DNA of 64,000 nt from Vibrio tarriae (lineage in GTDB: Bacteria; Pseudomonadota; Gammaproteobacteria; Enterobacterales; Vibrionaceae), in contig NZ_CP022353.1 in assembly GCF_002216685.1 (NCBI RefSeq), positions 248,001 through 312,000 of the forward strand. Reading direction: 5' to 3'. The notes under the pieces are model-generated. The model was given only the letters and a program-made list of their open reading frames with translations, ran no database searches and was not told where the DNA came from. Made by a program: the position numbers and the translations under genes. Below, one piece after another: positions 21,952-32,845 of the stretch. The stretch's first letter is position 1; the number at the start of each line of letters is the position of its first letter.

Positions 21952-22638
21952 TTAAGAACGAGAAAGCATAAGCTCTAAGCGAGCACCAACGCGCTGCGCT
22001 TGGTCGGCAATACCGCCCACCCATTCCAGAATTTTGTACAAGAACATGACATCAATTGGATTCATTTTCGATTCGATAGCCATCAATTGTTGGCGTAGGC
22101 GAATCTGCATAGAATCGGTGTCATCTTCAATCACATCCAGTTGATGGATCATTTCAGCCACGAGGGTTACCTCACGACCTTTGAATCCTGTTTCCAATAA
22201 CTCGTCGAGCTCGTTGATCACATTCTGCGCTTGGTTAGCCGCGTCTAAACAACGTTTAACGTAAGCAATGAAGTTTTCTTGGAGAGGCTCAGGGATAACA
22301 AGTTGTCGACCATATACACGGCCTGCAATGTCTTTGGCTAGGTTTGCGAGTTTGTCCTGTTGAGTGAGAAGCTCAAGCATGTCACTACGATCAACAGGCA
22401 TGAACAAACCGCGAGGAAGTTTAAGACGAATTTCACGTTTTAACACGTCAGCTTCTTTCTCAAGATGAGAAATCTGTGCACGAATTTCACCTGCTTTTTC
22501 CCAATCACCCTTGTTACAGACTTCAAAGAAATTGATCAGATGAGAGCAGCATTCATTCACACACACAACGTGGCGTTGCAAAGGCTTAATCGGGGACTTT
22601 GCAAATAACCCCATGATTGTATTTACTGGCATGGTCAT
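21952..22638 (-). CDS. DUF47 (PhoU-like) Pit accessory protein
   Basis: The 228-residue, all-helical protein belongs to the TIGR00153/DUF47 family, distantly related to PhoU. Features include the N-terminal MPVNTIMGLFAKSPIKPLQRHV and repeated heptad-rich helices (HLEKEADVLKREIRLKLPRGLFMPVDRSDMLELLT, then VIEDDTDSM). It is cytosolic. Members are usually encoded next to Pit transporters and are thought to control them; here pit follows downstream. It is divergent from the CYTH/CHAD gene across 199 bp. Confidence 0.88.
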   Translation of the reverse strand: MTMPVNTIMGLFAKSPIKPLQRHVVCVNECCSHLINFFEVCNKGDWEKAGEIRAQISHLEKEADVLKREIRLKLPRGLFMPVDRSDMLELLTQQDKLANLAKDIAGRVYGRQLVIPEPLQENFIAYVKRCLDAANQAQNVINELDELLETGFKGREVTLVAEMIHQLDVIEDDTDSMQIRLRQQLMAIESKMNPIDVMFLYKILEWVGGIADQAQRVGARLELMLSRS

Positions 22639-22837
22639 TCAACCTAATAACTATAACCTTGAAATAACATACACCATATTATGATGAAATGTTGAGCGTT
22701 GGCTATAAAGGCGCGCATGTTAACCCAAACACTGTCGCAATAAAACTGTTTTAGATCATGATTGGGCCGATATTTCTCTCTTGCTCCGGTGTCTATAAGG
22801 CAATATCCTGTCGGCATCTGCATCGAAAGGGATAACT

Positions 22838-24355
22838 ATGGAAACCGAGATAGAACTGAAGTTTTTTGTTTCTCCAGATTTTTCAACCATCTTACGCGCG
22901 AAGATTTCTGAAACCAAAGTTCTTCAGCACAGCTGTCGGGAGTTAGGAAACACATACTTTGATACCCCCGATAACTGGTTGCGTCAGCATGATATTGGAC
23001 TGCGCATTCGTCGTTTTGATGAGGTGTATGTTCAAACGGTGAAAACCGCAGGTCGTGTGGTCGCCGGTCTACATCAGCGTCCGGAGTTCAATGCTGAACA
23101 TCACAGTAATGAGCCCGATCTTTCGTTGCATCCTGCCGATATCTGGCCGCAAGGAAAAGAGCTGGCTCAGCTACAAGCCGAACTCATGCCGCTCTTTTCG
23201 ACCAATTTCACCCGTGAGCAGTGGCTGATTAGCATGGCCGATGGTAGCCAAGTCGAAGTCGCCTTTGACCAAGGTCTTGTAGTGGCAGGCGATCGCCAAG
23301 AGCCGATCTGTGAAGTGGAACTGGAACTGAAATCCGGTCAAACCGATGCACTGTTTACCTTAGCGCGCCAGCTCTGTGAGCATGGCGGTATGCGCTTAGG
23401 GAATCTTAGCAAAGCAGCTCGTGGCTATCGCCTCGCCGCCAATTATTCGGGTGATGAAATCCAACCCATGGCATTGGTCAGTGTCGATAAAAATGACACC
23501 GCAGAGTCTTGCTTTATCCGTGCGTTGGAACATGCGTTGGCACACTGGCATTACCATGAGCAAATCTATACCGAACGTGAAAACGTCGCGGCATTGCACG
23601 AAATTCGTCATGCGGTGAGTTACCTGCGCCAACTGCTTTCCGTCTACGGCGGCATCATTCCGCGCCGCGCCAGCGCAATTTTGCGCCAAGAACTCAAATG
23701 GTTAGAGCAAGAATTACAATGGCTGAAAGAGTTTGAATATCTGGAAAGCCTGCAAGAAGACAAAGGTTACGCGCTGCGTAAACTGGATGCGCGTAAGTTT
23801 TTAGTCACCGCTTTGAAAACCTTGCAAGAGAGTCTGCCACAGCGTGAAGATACATTGCGTTTACTGAGCAGTGCCCGTTATACCGGCTTGTTACTGGATC
23901 TAAGTCGTTGGGTGCTGACACGTGGTTGGCAGCCGTTTTTAGATGACAAATCACGCGAAAAAATGGCCCAGCCTCTGGAGGCGTTTTCCGTAAAACAACT
24001 TGACCGCACATGGGCGGAGTTGATGGAAGCTTTCCCTCCGGGTAAAACCTTAACCGTACAAGAATACCTCGATCAGCAGTATCGCTTAATGCGTAACCTC
24101 TACACTGGGGTGAGTTTTGCGAGCTTGTACGATGCGGAAAACCGTCAGGCATTTCGGATGCCGTGGGCGGATTTGTTGCACGGTATTGATGATTTATTGC
24201 GCCTCAAACCATTAGAGCGTTTGGTGGATCTGCTACAAGGTGAAGAGCAAGATCAACTGAAACGTTGGCTGATTCGTCAAGAGAACTCCATTTTGCATGC
24301 GATGGAGCAAAGCCGCACTATGGGTGTTGAAGCGCATCCGTATTGGCGTGAGTAG
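22838..24355 (+). CDS. Inorganic triphosphatase, CYTH and CHAD domains (YgiF-like)
   Basis: The 505-residue protein has an N-terminal CYTH domain (about 1-205) with the ExExK motif in METEIELKFF, alternating charged residues lining the tunnel (RIRRFDEVYVQTVKT; EVELELKSG), and a C-terminal helical CHAD domain (about 220-490; HEIRHAVSYLRQLLSVYG and ARYTGLLLDLSRW). E. coli YgiF hydrolyses tripolyphosphate and sits next to glnE; here a chemoreceptor gene intervenes before glnE. The substrate is inferred from the family. Confidence 0.9.
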   Translation: METEIELKFFVSPDFSTILRAKISETKVLQHSCRELGNTYFDTPDNWLRQHDIGLRIRRFDEVYVQTVKTAGRVVAGLHQRPEFNAEHHSNEPDLSLHPADIWPQGKELAQLQAELMPLFSTNFTREQWLISMADGSQVEVAFDQGLVVAGDRQEPICEVELELKSGQTDALFTLARQLCEHGGMRLGNLSKAARGYRLAANYSGDEIQPMALVSVDKNDTAESCFIRALEHALAHWHYHEQIYTERENVAALHEIRHAVSYLRQLLSVYGGIIPRRASAILRQELKWLEQELQWLKEFEYLESLQEDKGYALRKLDARKFLVTALKTLQESLPQREDTLRLLSSARYTGLLLDLSRWVLTRGWQPFLDDKSREKMAQPLEAFSVKQLDRTWAELMEAFPPGKTLTVQEYLDQQYRLMRNLYTGVSFASLYDAENRQAFRMPWADLLHGIDDLLRLKPLERLVDLLQGEEQDQLKRWLIRQENSILHAMEQSRTMGVEAHPYWRE

Positions 24356-24384
24356 CTCTGGCTAACGCATTGATATAGATAAAT

Positions 24385-24415
24385 AAGGGAGGCGGGTGCT
24401 TCCCTTTTCTTTTTA
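24385..24415 (+). terminator. Terminator after the CYTH/CHAD gene
   Basis: AAGGGA-GGC pairs with GC-TTCCCTT with one mismatch, followed by TTCTTTTT. Confidence 0.75.
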
Positions 24416-24544
24416 TCGTGTATCCCCATCTTGGTGAGCTTTCACTATGCATGCCCACATCTCGTTATCGCGAGAAAAGACTCTAGATACGCCAGTTTAT
24501 GCCGATAACACATAGTGAGTTTGATGAGTGATGGATAGAGATAA

Positions 24545-24672
24545 TATCCCCTTCCTACTTGAAGCTGCGGTGGTGTTGGCTACGTTTGTTCATCCCAATC
24601 ACATAGTCTGTCTATGCCCATTGATATGAACTCACTTGATGCCTACCTGCAACTCCAAGTCATTTGGGTATA
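24545..24672 (-). repeat. ERIC/IRU element, copy 1
   Basis: A 128-bp imperfect palindrome bounded by TATCCCC and GGGTATA. Read on the minus strand it shows the ERIC features: a central TGGGATGAACAAACGTAGCC-like arm, CAACACCGC, and the GGGGATA end. It is about 85% identical by eye to copy 2 at 49671-49798. ERIC elements are non-autonomous, usually intergenic and transcribed; they can fold into a long hairpin. Confidence 0.88.
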
Positions 24673-24839
24673 AGTCAAAGATCACAAATAGCGTGATGAA
24701 TAAGAGAATTAGCGATAACAAACTGATGGGTTTTGTTTCATTTTTGATATTATCGGCTTTCATACGAGGCTCGAAATAATAGGTTGCGGATCTTTTGCAT
24801 CCTCACTCAGTGGCAATCAACAAGAATGGAGAACTGACA

Positions 24840-26096
24840 ATGGCAACGATGTCGTTTAAGCCGTGGGAGCGGGTAATCACAGATGTTCGTCTCGTCCCGA
24901 AAATGGTGATGCTGATGGTATTCAGCACGGTGTTGATCATTGGCAAGCAACTCTGGGATGCGCATACTTTTTACCAATCCTTGTTGGCTGCCACCCATAG
25001 TGTGGAAGTCGCACAGCAGCACTACGATAACTATTTGGTGCAAGTGTTCTGGCAAACCTTACTGTTGATTGTGGTGTTTGTGGTGTTGTTGCTGTTTGCT
25101 GCGCGTGTGATGTTGCGCCAAACCCAATATCTAAATGATGTGATCAAACTGATGGCGCAGCGTAATCTCTCAGAGCCGATCATTATGGATTGTAAAGATG
25201 AGTATGGGGATGTAGCACGCGAGCTTGAGAAAACCCGCCGCCAGCTACAAGACCTGATCAAGCTGCAAATTGATGCTTCGCAAGAGTTGACCTCACTCAC
25301 CGAAGTGATGGCGATGAGTATGTCGGAGACCAAAGATTCAGCGCAAGAAGAGTTCAACGAAATTGACCAATTGGCGACGGCGATGAGTGAAATGTCGTCA
25401 ACGGTTCAAACGGTAGCGGAACATGCGCTGAAGGCCTCTTCCTTAACCGAAAATACTTCCCAGCAAGCGAAAACGGGTCAGCAGTTTGTGAAAAGCACCA
25501 TTCATAAAATGAATGAGCTTTCAAAAGATATCAGTGCTTCGGCTAATGCGGTAAACCAAGTTGAAGAGCGTGTGGTGTCAATCAGTAGTGTTGTGGGCAC
25601 AATTCGAGGTATTTCAGAACAAACCAACTTGCTGGCGCTGAATGCAGCGATTGAAGCGGCGCGTGCAGGGGATGCGGGGCGCGGTTTCGCGGTGGTTGCT
25701 GATGAAGTGCGTAACTTGGCGCAGCGTACGCAAAACGCGACTGTTGAAATTCAAGAGATGATTTCACAACTGCAAGCCGGTGCTAATGTCGCTGTCGAAC
25801 TGATGGAAAAAAGTGTAGTGCAAGCCGCGGATGGAGTAGAGCTGATTACCAACGCTGGCAGCGAGTTGGATGGCATCGTTAATCAGGTTCAATTACTCAA
25901 TGATATGAACTTCCAAATTGCCGCGGCAGCAGGCCAGCAAAGTAATGTGGCCGAAGAGATGAACGAAAACCTCAACAATGTGCGTGAGTTGGTGGAAGGT
26001 TCGGTCACCGTGATGACTGAGCTGCTCGAAACCTCAGAAATCATGCAAAGTAACGCTGAAGAGCTGGATAGAAAAATTACCGCATTTCGCGTGTAA
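24840..26096 (+). CDS. Methyl-accepting chemotaxis protein
   Basis: The 418-residue protein has two transmembrane helices (about 20-38 and 68-92) with only about 30 residues between them in the periplasm, too little for a normal ligand-binding domain. A HAMP-like linker follows, then a long signalling hairpin whose tip is [35 protein letters not shown]. It ends ITAFRV and lacks the CheR/CheB docking pentapeptide. The start at 24840 ([12 protein letters not shown]) follows TGGAGA; an upstream ATG at 24795 has no good site. The ligand is unknown; intracellular or membrane-state sensing is possible (inference). Confidence 0.9.
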   Translation: MATMSFKPWERVITDVRLVPKMVMLMVFSTVLIIGKQLWDAHTFYQSLLAATHSVEVAQQHYDNYLVQVFWQTLLLIVVFVVLLLFAARVMLRQTQYLNDVIKLMAQRNLSEPIIMDCKDEYGDVARELEKTRRQLQDLIKLQIDASQELTSLTEVMAMSMSETKDSAQEEFNEIDQLATAMSEMSSTVQTVAEHALKASSLTENTSQQAKTGQQFVKSTIHKMNELSKDISASANAVNQVEERVVSISSVVGTIRGISEQTNLLALNAAIEAARAGDAGRGFAVVADEVRNLAQRTQNATVEIQEMISQLQAGANVAVELMEKSVVQAADGVELITNAGSELDGIVNQVQLLNDMNFQIAAAAGQQSNVAEEMNENLNNVRELVEGSVTVMTELLETSEIMQSNAEELDRKITAFRV

Positions 26097-26137
26097 GCCG
26101 AGTTATTGAGCAAAACCGCAAAAAATTATTCGTCAAG

Positions 26138-26168
26138 CGCCCACAACTGCTCTGTGGGCGTTTTTTTT
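26138..26168 (+). terminator. Terminator after the chemoreceptor gene
   Basis: An 8-bp perfect stem, CGCCCACA / TGTGGGCG, is followed by eight T residues. Confidence 0.92.
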
Positions 26169-26219
26169 CCGCCAGAGTTTGCGATATAACTAGTGAACAT
26201 TCAAAGACAAGGAAGCATC

Positions 26220-29066
26220 ATGTCACTGCCCAGCGCGCTTTTGCCGACCGCCGAATTGCATTATCAATCACTGATTTCTGAACATCCACACATCGCCAAC
26301 TGGCCTTCGCCTGTACTGAGTCAATTGCGCTATGTGCTCGGTTTAAGCCAGTTTGTAGCCCAAACCTTGCAGCGTGATGACCAACTGTGTCAGGTGCTCC
26401 CCTCGTTATTAGCCGAGCCAAGCCGTGAACAATATTATCGCAGTGAATTAGCGCAGTGGTTGGCCGAGTGTCAGGATGAAGCGGTCGCGCAGAAGCGTTT
26501 ACGCCAGTTTCGTAACCAAGAGATGGTGTATATCGCATGGCGGGATTTTTGTGCGAGTTGGACCTTGGAAGAGAGCCTTTCTCACCTTTCCCAACTGGCG
26601 GAAGCACTGATCTTTGAAAGCTATCAATGGCTCTATCAACGCTGTTGTCTTGAAATGGGCACACCTTGCAATGCGCAAGGGGAAGCGCAGCCCATGTTGA
26701 TCATAGGTATGGGCAAACTCGGTGGCGGTGAGCTCAACTTCTCCTCCGATATCGATCTGATTTTTACTTATCCTGAAAATGGCGAGACGCAAGGCGCGCG
26801 CCGCTCGATTGCCAATGCGCAATTTTTCACACGCTTAGGTCAGCGCTTGATCAAGCTACTGGACCAATCCACACCGGATGGTTTTTGTTACCGAGTGGAT
26901 ATGCGCTTGCGCCCGTTTGGTGACAGCGGCCCACTCGCGATGAGTTATGCCGCATTAGAGGATTACTACCAAGAGCAGGGGCGTGACTGGGAACGCTACG
27001 CGATGATCAAAGCGCGAGTGATGGGGCGAGAAATGTACCCGCAATACCAAGAGTTGCGCCAGATGCTGCGCCCGTTTGTGTTTCGACGCTACATCGACTT
27101 CAGCGCGATCCAATCCCTACGCCGAATGAAATCCATGATCAGCAGCGAAGTGCGCCGCCGTGGTTTGAGTAACAACATCAAGCTCGGTGCGGGCGGCATT
27201 CGTGAAGTGGAATTTATTGCGCAAGTGTTCCAATTGATCCGCGGTGGCCGCGAGCCAAGCCTGCGCAAACGCGGCTTGCTAGAAACCTTGGATGCGATTG
27301 CGGAGCTTGAACTGCTAACGCGCGAACAAGTGCAAGATTTGCGTGATGCTTACCGCTTTTTGCGCCGCTTAGAAAACTTGCTGCAAGCGATGGCCGATAA
27401 GCAAACCCAAACGTTACCGGATAAAGAAGACGATCAACTGCGCCTTTCGATCGCAATCGGATTGGCCGACTGGCCAAGTTTACAGCGTGAGGTGAGCGAA
27501 CACATGCAGCGCGTGCATCGCGTGTTTGCCACCTTGATTGGCGAAGAAGATGAAGAAGAGGAGCACACGGTAGCTCGTCATTTCCATGAGCTGTGGGATA
27601 TGGCGCATAAACCGGAAGTGATTGAACACATCATTGAGCAGGATCTTGGGTTGAGCGAAGCGGGTGAGCAAATTCGCACCATCAATCAATTTAAAGATGA
27701 TCTGGCGAAACGCACCATTGGCCCGCGTGGGCGCGAGGTGCTTAATCGGTTAATGCCGAAAGTGTATCAGGCCGTGTTTGCTCATCCCGATGCAGAATTT
27801 GGTTTGTCGCGTGTATTGGCATTGCTGCACAGTATCGCCACACGCACCACTTACCTTGAACTGCTCGATGAGCATCCTGCTGCTTTGGTGCAATTGGTGC
27901 GCTTGTGTACCGCTAGCCCAATGATTTCTGAGCAGCTCGCGCGTTATCCTATCTTGCTTGATGAGCTGATTGATCCACAGCATCTGTATAACCCAATTCC
28001 ATTGGAGTCTTATCAAACCGAGCTGCGGGATTTTCTGGCGCGCATTCCAGAAGAAGATATGGAGCAGCAGATGGAAGGGCTGCGCCAATTTAAGCAGATC
28101 TCTATCCTGCGCATTGCCGCAGCGGATATCGCTGGCGTGCTTCCGGTGATGAAAGTGAGTGACCACTTAACCTATCTTGCCGAAGCGATTGTTGAAGCGG
28201 TCGTGAGTCAAGCTTGGTTGCAAGTGAGCAGTAAATACGGCGAACCTACTCATCTCAAAGATCGTGATGGCCGAGGTTTTGCGGTGGTGGGCTATGGCAA
28301 AGTCGGAGGCTGGGAGCTGGGGTATAACTCCGACCTCGACATCGTATTTATGCACGACTGCCCAGTTGAGGTGAACACGGATGGCGAGAAAAGCATTGAT
28401 GGCCGCCAGTTCTATCTACGTTTAGCGCAGCGCATCATCCATATTTTCTCTACCCGCACAGCCTCGGGTATTTTGTATGAAGTCGATACCAGACTGCGCC
28501 CCTCTGGTGCATCAGGCTTGCTCGTGAGTCCAACCGATGCCTTTGATGAATATCAGCGTCAAGAAGCGTGGACTTGGGAGCATCAAGCCCTAGTTCGCGC
28601 GCGGATGATCTATGGTGATGCGCCGCTGCAACAAGCGTTTGCCAACACACGGCATCAGATTCTCTGTTTGCCCCGAGAGGAGCACAAGCTTAAACAAGAA
28701 GTGGTCGAGATGCGGATCAAAATGCGTGATCATCTCGGCGGTAAAAAAGCGGGGCGCTTTATGCTCAAGCAAGATGAAGGCGGGATCACCGATATTGAAT
28801 TTTTAGCGCAATATCTGGTCTTACGCTTTAGTCATCAACAACCTAAGTTAACGCGTTGGTCGGATAACGTACGCATTTTTGAATCCTTGATGAACCATCA
28901 AGTGATGAGCGAGTCGCAAGCGCAGGCTCTGACTCATGCCTACACCAGTATGCGTGACCAGATTCATCGCCGTAATTTACTCAATCAATCGGCCGATGTG
29001 CGAGATTCACAATTTGTGGTTGAACGTGAACAAGTGATACAAGCTTGGCAGCAGTGGCTCGGTTGA
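26220..29066 (+). CDS. glnE: Glutamine synthetase adenylyltransferase/adenylyl-removing enzyme GlnE
   Basis: GlnE adenylylates and deadenylylates glutamine synthetase in response to PII state and glutamine, tuning nitrogen assimilation. The 948-residue protein (E. coli 946) has two homologous nucleotidyltransferase domains: the N-terminal deadenylylase ([20 protein letters not shown], near residue 160) and the C-terminal adenylylase ([20 protein letters not shown], near residue 690), joined by helical regulatory regions. The ATG at 26220 follows AAGGAAG; the in-frame GTG at 26193 lacks a site. hldE follows after 63 bp, as in E. coli. Confidence 0.97.
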   Translation: MSLPSALLPTAELHYQSLISEHPHIANWPSPVLSQLRYVLGLSQFVAQTLQRDDQLCQVLPSLLAEPSREQYYRSELAQWLAECQDEAVAQKRLRQFRNQEMVYIAWRDFCASWTLEESLSHLSQLAEALIFESYQWLYQRCCLEMGTPCNAQGEAQPMLIIGMGKLGGGELNFSSDIDLIFTYPENGETQGARRSIANAQFFTRLGQRLIKLLDQSTPDGFCYRVDMRLRPFGDSGPLAMSYAALEDYYQEQGRDWERYAMIKARVMGREMYPQYQELRQMLRPFVFRRYIDFSAIQSLRRMKSMISSEVRRRGLSNNIKLGAGGIREVEFIAQVFQLIRGGREPSLRKRGLLETLDAIAELELLTREQVQDLRDAYRFLRRLENLLQAMADKQTQTLPDKEDDQLRLSIAIGLADWPSLQREVSEHMQRVHRVFATLIGEEDEEEEHTVARHFHELWDMAHKPEVIEHIIEQDLGLSEAGEQIRTINQFKDDLAKRTIGPRGREVLNRLMPKVYQAVFAHPDAEFGLSRVLALLHSIATRTTYLELLDEHPAALVQLVRLCTASPMISEQLARYPILLDELIDPQHLYNPIPLESYQTELRDFLARIPEEDMEQQMEGLRQFKQISILRIAAADIAGVLPVMKVSDHLTYLAEAIVEAVVSQAWLQVSSKYGEPTHLKDRDGRGFAVVGYGKVGGWELGYNSDLDIVFMHDCPVEVNTDGEKSIDGRQFYLRLAQRIIHIFSTRTASGILYEVDTRLRPSGASGLLVSPTDAFDEYQRQEAWTWEHQALVRARMIYGDAPLQQAFANTRHQILCLPREEHKLKQEVVEMRIKMRDHLGGKKAGRFMLKQDEGGITDIEFLAQYLVLRFSHQQPKLTRWSDNVRIFESLMNHQVMSESQAQALTHAYTSMRDQIHRRNLLNQSADVRDSQFVVEREQVIQAWQQWLG

Positions 29067-29129
29067 GCACTTCTGCCACCTTGGCGGCTGTGATAAACTC
29101 CGCCCCAATCTGAATATTGGAGATTGAGA

Positions 29130-30560
29130 ATGAAACCAGTGCTACCTGACTACAGCAAAGCGGGTGTGTTAATTGTCGGTGATGTCATGCTTGACCGTTA
29201 CTGGTATGGCCCAACGGGACGTATCTCACCGGAAGCACCAGTACCTGTAGTGAAAGTAGAGCAGAGTGAAGAGCGTCCGGGCGGTGCCGCTAACGTTGCG
29301 ATGAACATCGCTTCTTTAGGTGGTCACGCGCACATCATTGGCCTGACAGGGCAAGATGAGCCGGCGAATGTGCTTGCCAACAAGCTCACCTCACTGAAAG
29401 TCCATTGTGATTTTGTGGCGCTGCCGGATTACCCGACCATCACTAAATTGCGTGTATTGAGCCGCGGTCAGCAGTTGATCCGTCTCGATTTTGAAGACAA
29501 ATTCGAAAATACGGATGCGCAGCTTATCTTATCTCGCATGGAGAGTGCGCTACCTAAAGTGCGCGCGGTGATCCTGTCTGACTACGCGAAAGGTGCGTTA
29601 GAGCACGTACAGCAGTTTATTCAGAAAGCCAAGGCGGCTGGTGTACCTGTGTTTATCGATCCTAAGGGCAGCGACTTTGAACGCTATCGCGGTGCATCGC
29701 TGCTTACGCCAAACATGTCTGAATTTGAAGCTGTGGTCGGCAAAGTCAAATCTGAGCAAGAGCTGGTTGAAAAAGGTTTTGCCCTGATTGAAAAGTTCGA
29801 CCTCGGTGCATTACTGGTGACTCGTAGCGAACACGGTATGACTCTGCTGCGCCGTGGACTGGAACCTTTCCATTTACCCACCCAAGCCCAAGAAGTGTAT
29901 GACGTGACGGGCGCGGGCGATACGGTGATTTCTGTGCTTGCTGCGTCGGTTGCGGCAGGCAAAGCGCTGGATGAAGCCTGTGCGCTTGCCAACGCCGCTG
30001 CCGGTGTGGTGGTCGGTAAACTCGGAACATCCACCGTTTCTACCATTGAATTGGCGGAAGCCGTGCACGGTAGCAGAGACACCGACTATGGCGTGATCAG
30101 CGAAGATGCTCTGATTGAAGCGGTGAAAAAAGCGCAAGCGCGTGGCGAAAAAGTGGTGATGACCAACGGCTGCTTTGATATTTTGCACGCCGGCCATGTT
30201 TCATACCTTAACCATGCAGCAGAGCTTGGCGATCGCTTAATCGTTGCGGTGAACACCGATGAATCGGTGAAACGCTTGAAAGGCCCTGGCCGTCCGGTCA
30301 ATAGTACCGATCGTCGTATGGCGGTATTGGCCGGTCTTGGCGCGGTGGACTGGGTCGTGCCATTTAGCGAAGATACGCCACAGCGTTTGATCGCAGCCGT
30401 ATTGCCAAACCTACTGGTGAAAGGTGGTGATTATAAACCGGAAGAGATTGCCGGTGGCAAAGAAGTGATTGCTGCGGGTGGTGAAGTAAAAGTATTGAAC
30501 TTTGAAGAAGGCTGCTCAACCACGGAAATCATCGAAGCGATCAAAGGTGGTCGTGGTTAA
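29130..30560 (+). CDS. hldE: Bifunctional heptose 7-phosphate kinase/heptose 1-phosphate adenylyltransferase HldE
   Basis: HldE catalyses two steps toward ADP-L-glycero-D-manno-heptose, the precursor of the inner core of lipopolysaccharide. The 476 residues comprise a ribokinase-family domain (about 1-318; [15 protein letters not shown]; the kinase signature [15 protein letters not shown]) and a nucleotidyltransferase domain (about 344-476; [16 protein letters not shown] with the HxGH motif). The start at 29130 follows TTGGAGA; an in-frame TTG 6 bp upstream is unlikely. Confidence 0.97.
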   Translation: MKPVLPDYSKAGVLIVGDVMLDRYWYGPTGRISPEAPVPVVKVEQSEERPGGAANVAMNIASLGGHAHIIGLTGQDEPANVLANKLTSLKVHCDFVALPDYPTITKLRVLSRGQQLIRLDFEDKFENTDAQLILSRMESALPKVRAVILSDYAKGALEHVQQFIQKAKAAGVPVFIDPKGSDFERYRGASLLTPNMSEFEAVVGKVKSEQELVEKGFALIEKFDLGALLVTRSEHGMTLLRRGLEPFHLPTQAQEVYDVTGAGDTVISVLAASVAAGKALDEACALANAAAGVVVGKLGTSTVSTIELAEAVHGSRDTDYGVISEDALIEAVKKAQARGEKVVMTNGCFDILHAGHVSYLNHAAELGDRLIVAVNTDESVKRLKGPGRPVNSTDRRMAVLAGLGAVDWVVPFSEDTPQRLIAAVLPNLLVKGGDYKPEEIAGGKEVIAAGGEVKVLNFEEGCSTTEIIEAIKGGRG

Positions 30561-30613
30561 TTCTGTATTACAATAAATATTTTATTTATCAATTACTTAA
30601 ATAAAGCGTAGCA

Positions 30614-30635
30614 AAAGGGGCCAAGTGGCCCCTTT
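30614..30635. terminator. Bidirectional terminator between hldE and tolC
   Basis: AAAGGGGCC pairs with GGCCCCTTT around an AAGT loop. It lies between the convergent genes hldE and tolC. Confidence 0.75.
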
Positions 30636-30664
30636 ACTATTTCATACAGCTCAAAACAGATGGA

Positions 30665-31981
30665 TTACTTCTTCGCGACTTTTAGGCCGGAGTTGATGTC
30701 CATTATGTCTTGCTCGCTCAGAGTACCAATCGCTTGGCGCAGTTGCAGCACACTGAGAATGTAGTCATAGCGAGCATTCGATAGGTTCTTGTTCGCATCA
30801 TACAGACGACGTGTGGCATCGAGTACATCGACAATGGTACGCGTACCAACATCAAAACCTGCTTCGGTCGCTTCCAGTGCTGACTTCGCAGAAATCACTG
30901 CCTGCTCATAAGCACGCAATGCACCAATCGAAGCGTTGATGTTGTTGTTGTACGCACGTACATCTTTAACCACTGAGCGGTAAGCGGCTTCCAGATCTTG
31001 GCTGGCGGCTACATAAGCAAATTCAGCCTGCTTGGTCAGTGACGTGGTGTTGCCACCCGTGTACAAAGGAACCGACAGATTCACACCGATTTTGAAATCG
31101 TTGTACTCTTCACCTGAAGTGTTTTTAGCATTGTCGTTGCTATTGTTGCCATAGTTGTAGCCACCATCTAAGGTTAGTGATGGCAGGTGGCCAGAGCTAG
31201 CAAGCGAAATGTTGTCACGTGCGACATCTTGACTGATACGAGCGGCAAGCAGCGACAAGTTTTGCTGTTGCGCTTTTTCGATCAAAGCTTCACTCGATTC
31301 AGTAGTACGACTCGCGGCAAAACGCTTGGTATCGAGCACTGAAAGCTTAGAGTATTCCTGACCCGTAATTTCACGCAAAGCTTCATAGCTATTGGTGAGG
31401 CTATTTTCAGCCAACACTTCATCGGCTAACACGCCATCGAACTGTGCCTGCGCATCATGTACGTCGGTAATCGCTGACAACCCCACTTCAAAGCGTTGTT
31501 TGGTTTGCTCTAATTGGCGACCCACAGCGGCTTTTTCTGCGCGTACGAATTCAAGGTTATCTTGAGCGCGGAGCACTTCAAAGTAAGCTTGTGCGACACG
31601 TAAGATCAAAGCTTGTTGAGCTGCCGCATATTGAGAGTCTGCTTGGCGGGCTTTTTTCTCTGCCGTGTCTAAGCTTACCCAGCTAGAACGCTGGTACAGT
31701 TCTTGTGAAAAGTTGATGCCTGCAGAGAGAAGATCACTTTCGCGTGGGTCTTGATCACTACGGTTGATATTGTAACCCGCCGTCAGATTAATTTGTGGTA
31801 AAAGGGCACTACGGCTAGAAGTCACCGCTTCAAACGCAGCATCACGTTGAGCCGCTACGCTGAGTAATTGGGGGTCATTTTCTTTTGCTTGGTTATAAAT
31901 CTCTGCCAGGTTTTCTGCCCAAACGGCAGAGCTTAGTGTGCCTAGCGCAGCACTAACAAATAATGGAAGCAGTTTTTTCAT
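30665..31981 (-). CDS. tolC: Outer-membrane efflux channel TolC
   Basis: TolC is the trimeric outer-membrane duct used by RND and other efflux pumps and by type I secretion; in V. cholerae it supports bile resistance and RTX toxin export. Started at MKKLLPLFVSAALG it is 438 residues, with a signal peptide cleaved after VWA (about residue 22). Two repeated halves follow, each with long helical and beta segments (AAYNQAKENDP-like start; EVGLSAITDVHDAQAQFD; DVGTRTIVDVLDATRRLYDA). The start is preceded by AGGA; a longer in-frame start at 32023 would bury the signal peptide. Confidence 0.95.
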   Translation of the reverse strand: MKKLLPLFVSAALGTLSSAVWAENLAEIYNQAKENDPQLLSVAAQRDAAFEAVTSSRSALLPQINLTAGYNINRSDQDPRESDLLSAGINFSQELYQRSSWVSLDTAEKKARQADSQYAAAQQALILRVAQAYFEVLRAQDNLEFVRAEKAAVGRQLEQTKQRFEVGLSAITDVHDAQAQFDGVLADEVLAENSLTNSYEALREITGQEYSKLSVLDTKRFAASRTTESSEALIEKAQQQNLSLLAARISQDVARDNISLASSGHLPSLTLDGGYNYGNNSNDNAKNTSGEEYNDFKIGVNLSVPLYTGGNTTSLTKQAEFAYVAASQDLEAAYRSVVKDVRAYNNNINASIGALRAYEQAVISAKSALEATEAGFDVGTRTIVDVLDATRRLYDANKNLSNARYDYILSVLQLRQAIGTLSEQDIMDINSGLKVAKK

Positions 31982-32212
31982 CGGTCCTATTCCTGACGTG
32001 ATGTGAAAGGATTTATTCCTCAAGAGTTTAACTCAAATTGATGGTAATTCACTCGAAACTTTGCACTTTTTTACACTTAACTATCCAACTGTGCAATAAA
32101 AATTATGAGCCACTTAAAAAATAAGATAATTTTTATATAAAAAGTTGAGCCATCACTTGGTAGTCGGCAAATTCCACGAGTAAACTATAAAGTTCATCAA
32201 TAGGAGGTACGA

Positions 32213-32839
32213 ATGCAAGACGCGAATCAGCAGCCAGTCTCTTTTAATAAGAAAGATGTCGAAATCCTTAATAAGGAGACACTGTTTAAAGGCTTTTTCC
32301 GCATGGTGAAGTACCGTTTTAAGCATAAACGCTTTGCGGGAGGCTGGAGTGAGCCTGTCGAGCGGGAAATGTTTGAACGTGGTCATGCCGCAGCGATGTT
32401 GCCGTACGATCCTATTCGTGACCAAGTGGTGATCATCGAACAGATCCGCGTCGGTGCGCTAGAACATGCACAGCCCTGGCAACTGGAAATTGTCGCTGGA
32501 GTGATTGATACCGATGAGAGTGCTGAACAAGTCGTGCGCCGTGAAGCGGTAGAAGAAGCAGGGCTGAGCGTAGGTAGAATTGAAAAAATTACCTCTTATT
32601 ATCCTTCATCTGGGGGATGTTCTGAAAAATTGGATGTCTTTATAGGTGAAGTTGATTGTTCACAAGCGGGTGGCATTCATGGTTTAGACTGTGAAGGAGA
32701 GGACATCAAAGTGCATGTGATGAGTCGGACTGAAGCGTATCAATTGGTCAAAGATGGGCGAATTGAAAATGGAGCATCAATCATTGCCTTACAGTGGTTG
32801 GCGCTGAATTATCAGCCATTACAACAGCAATGGCAGTAA
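32213..32839 (+). CDS. nudF: ADP-ribose pyrophosphatase NudF
   Basis: NudF hydrolyses ADP-ribose to AMP and ribose 5-phosphate. The 208-residue protein has the full Nudix box G-x5-E-x7-REVxEEAG (from GVIDTDESAEQ to EAVEEAGL, about residues 97-119) and the downstream YYPSSGGCSEKLDVFIGE segment typical of ADP-ribose-specific enzymes. AGGAGG precedes the ATG. It starts the nudF-yqiB-cpdA-yqiA-parE cluster, the same order as in E. coli, and is divergent from tolC. Confidence 0.95.
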   Translation: MQDANQQPVSFNKKDVEILNKETLFKGFFRMVKYRFKHKRFAGGWSEPVEREMFERGHAAAMLPYDPIRDQVVIIEQIRVGALEHAQPWQLEIVAGVIDTDESAEQVVRREAVEEAGLSVGRIEKITSYYPSSGGCSEKLDVFIGEVDCSQAGGIHGLDCEGEDIKVHVMSRTEAYQLVKDGRIENGASIIALQWLALNYQPLQQQWQ

Positions 32840-32845
32840 CGAGTA

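Larger units (their letters stand above)
24356..24839. other. Gene-free 484-bp interval with terminator and ERIC element
   Basis: The interval holds a terminator for the triphosphatase gene (24385-24415), a 128-bp ERIC element (24545-24672), an inverted repeat ATCAC-N7-GTGAT just after it (24681-24697), and about 140 bp of AT-rich sequence before the chemoreceptor start. No sigma28 promoter was found in the + direction. No coding sequence was recognised. Confidence 0.7.

Noticed and set aside
22715..22760. CTGTCGC and CTGTTTT direct repeats upstream of the DUF47-pit pair, suggesting a Pho box
   Set aside because: The repeats are 14 bp apart rather than the 11-bp period of Pho boxes, and the second copy is poor.
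24735..24775. GCCGATAA on the minus strand before the chemoreceptor gene, resembling a sigma28 -10
   Set aside because: It points away from the gene and has no TAAA-like -35 at the right distance.
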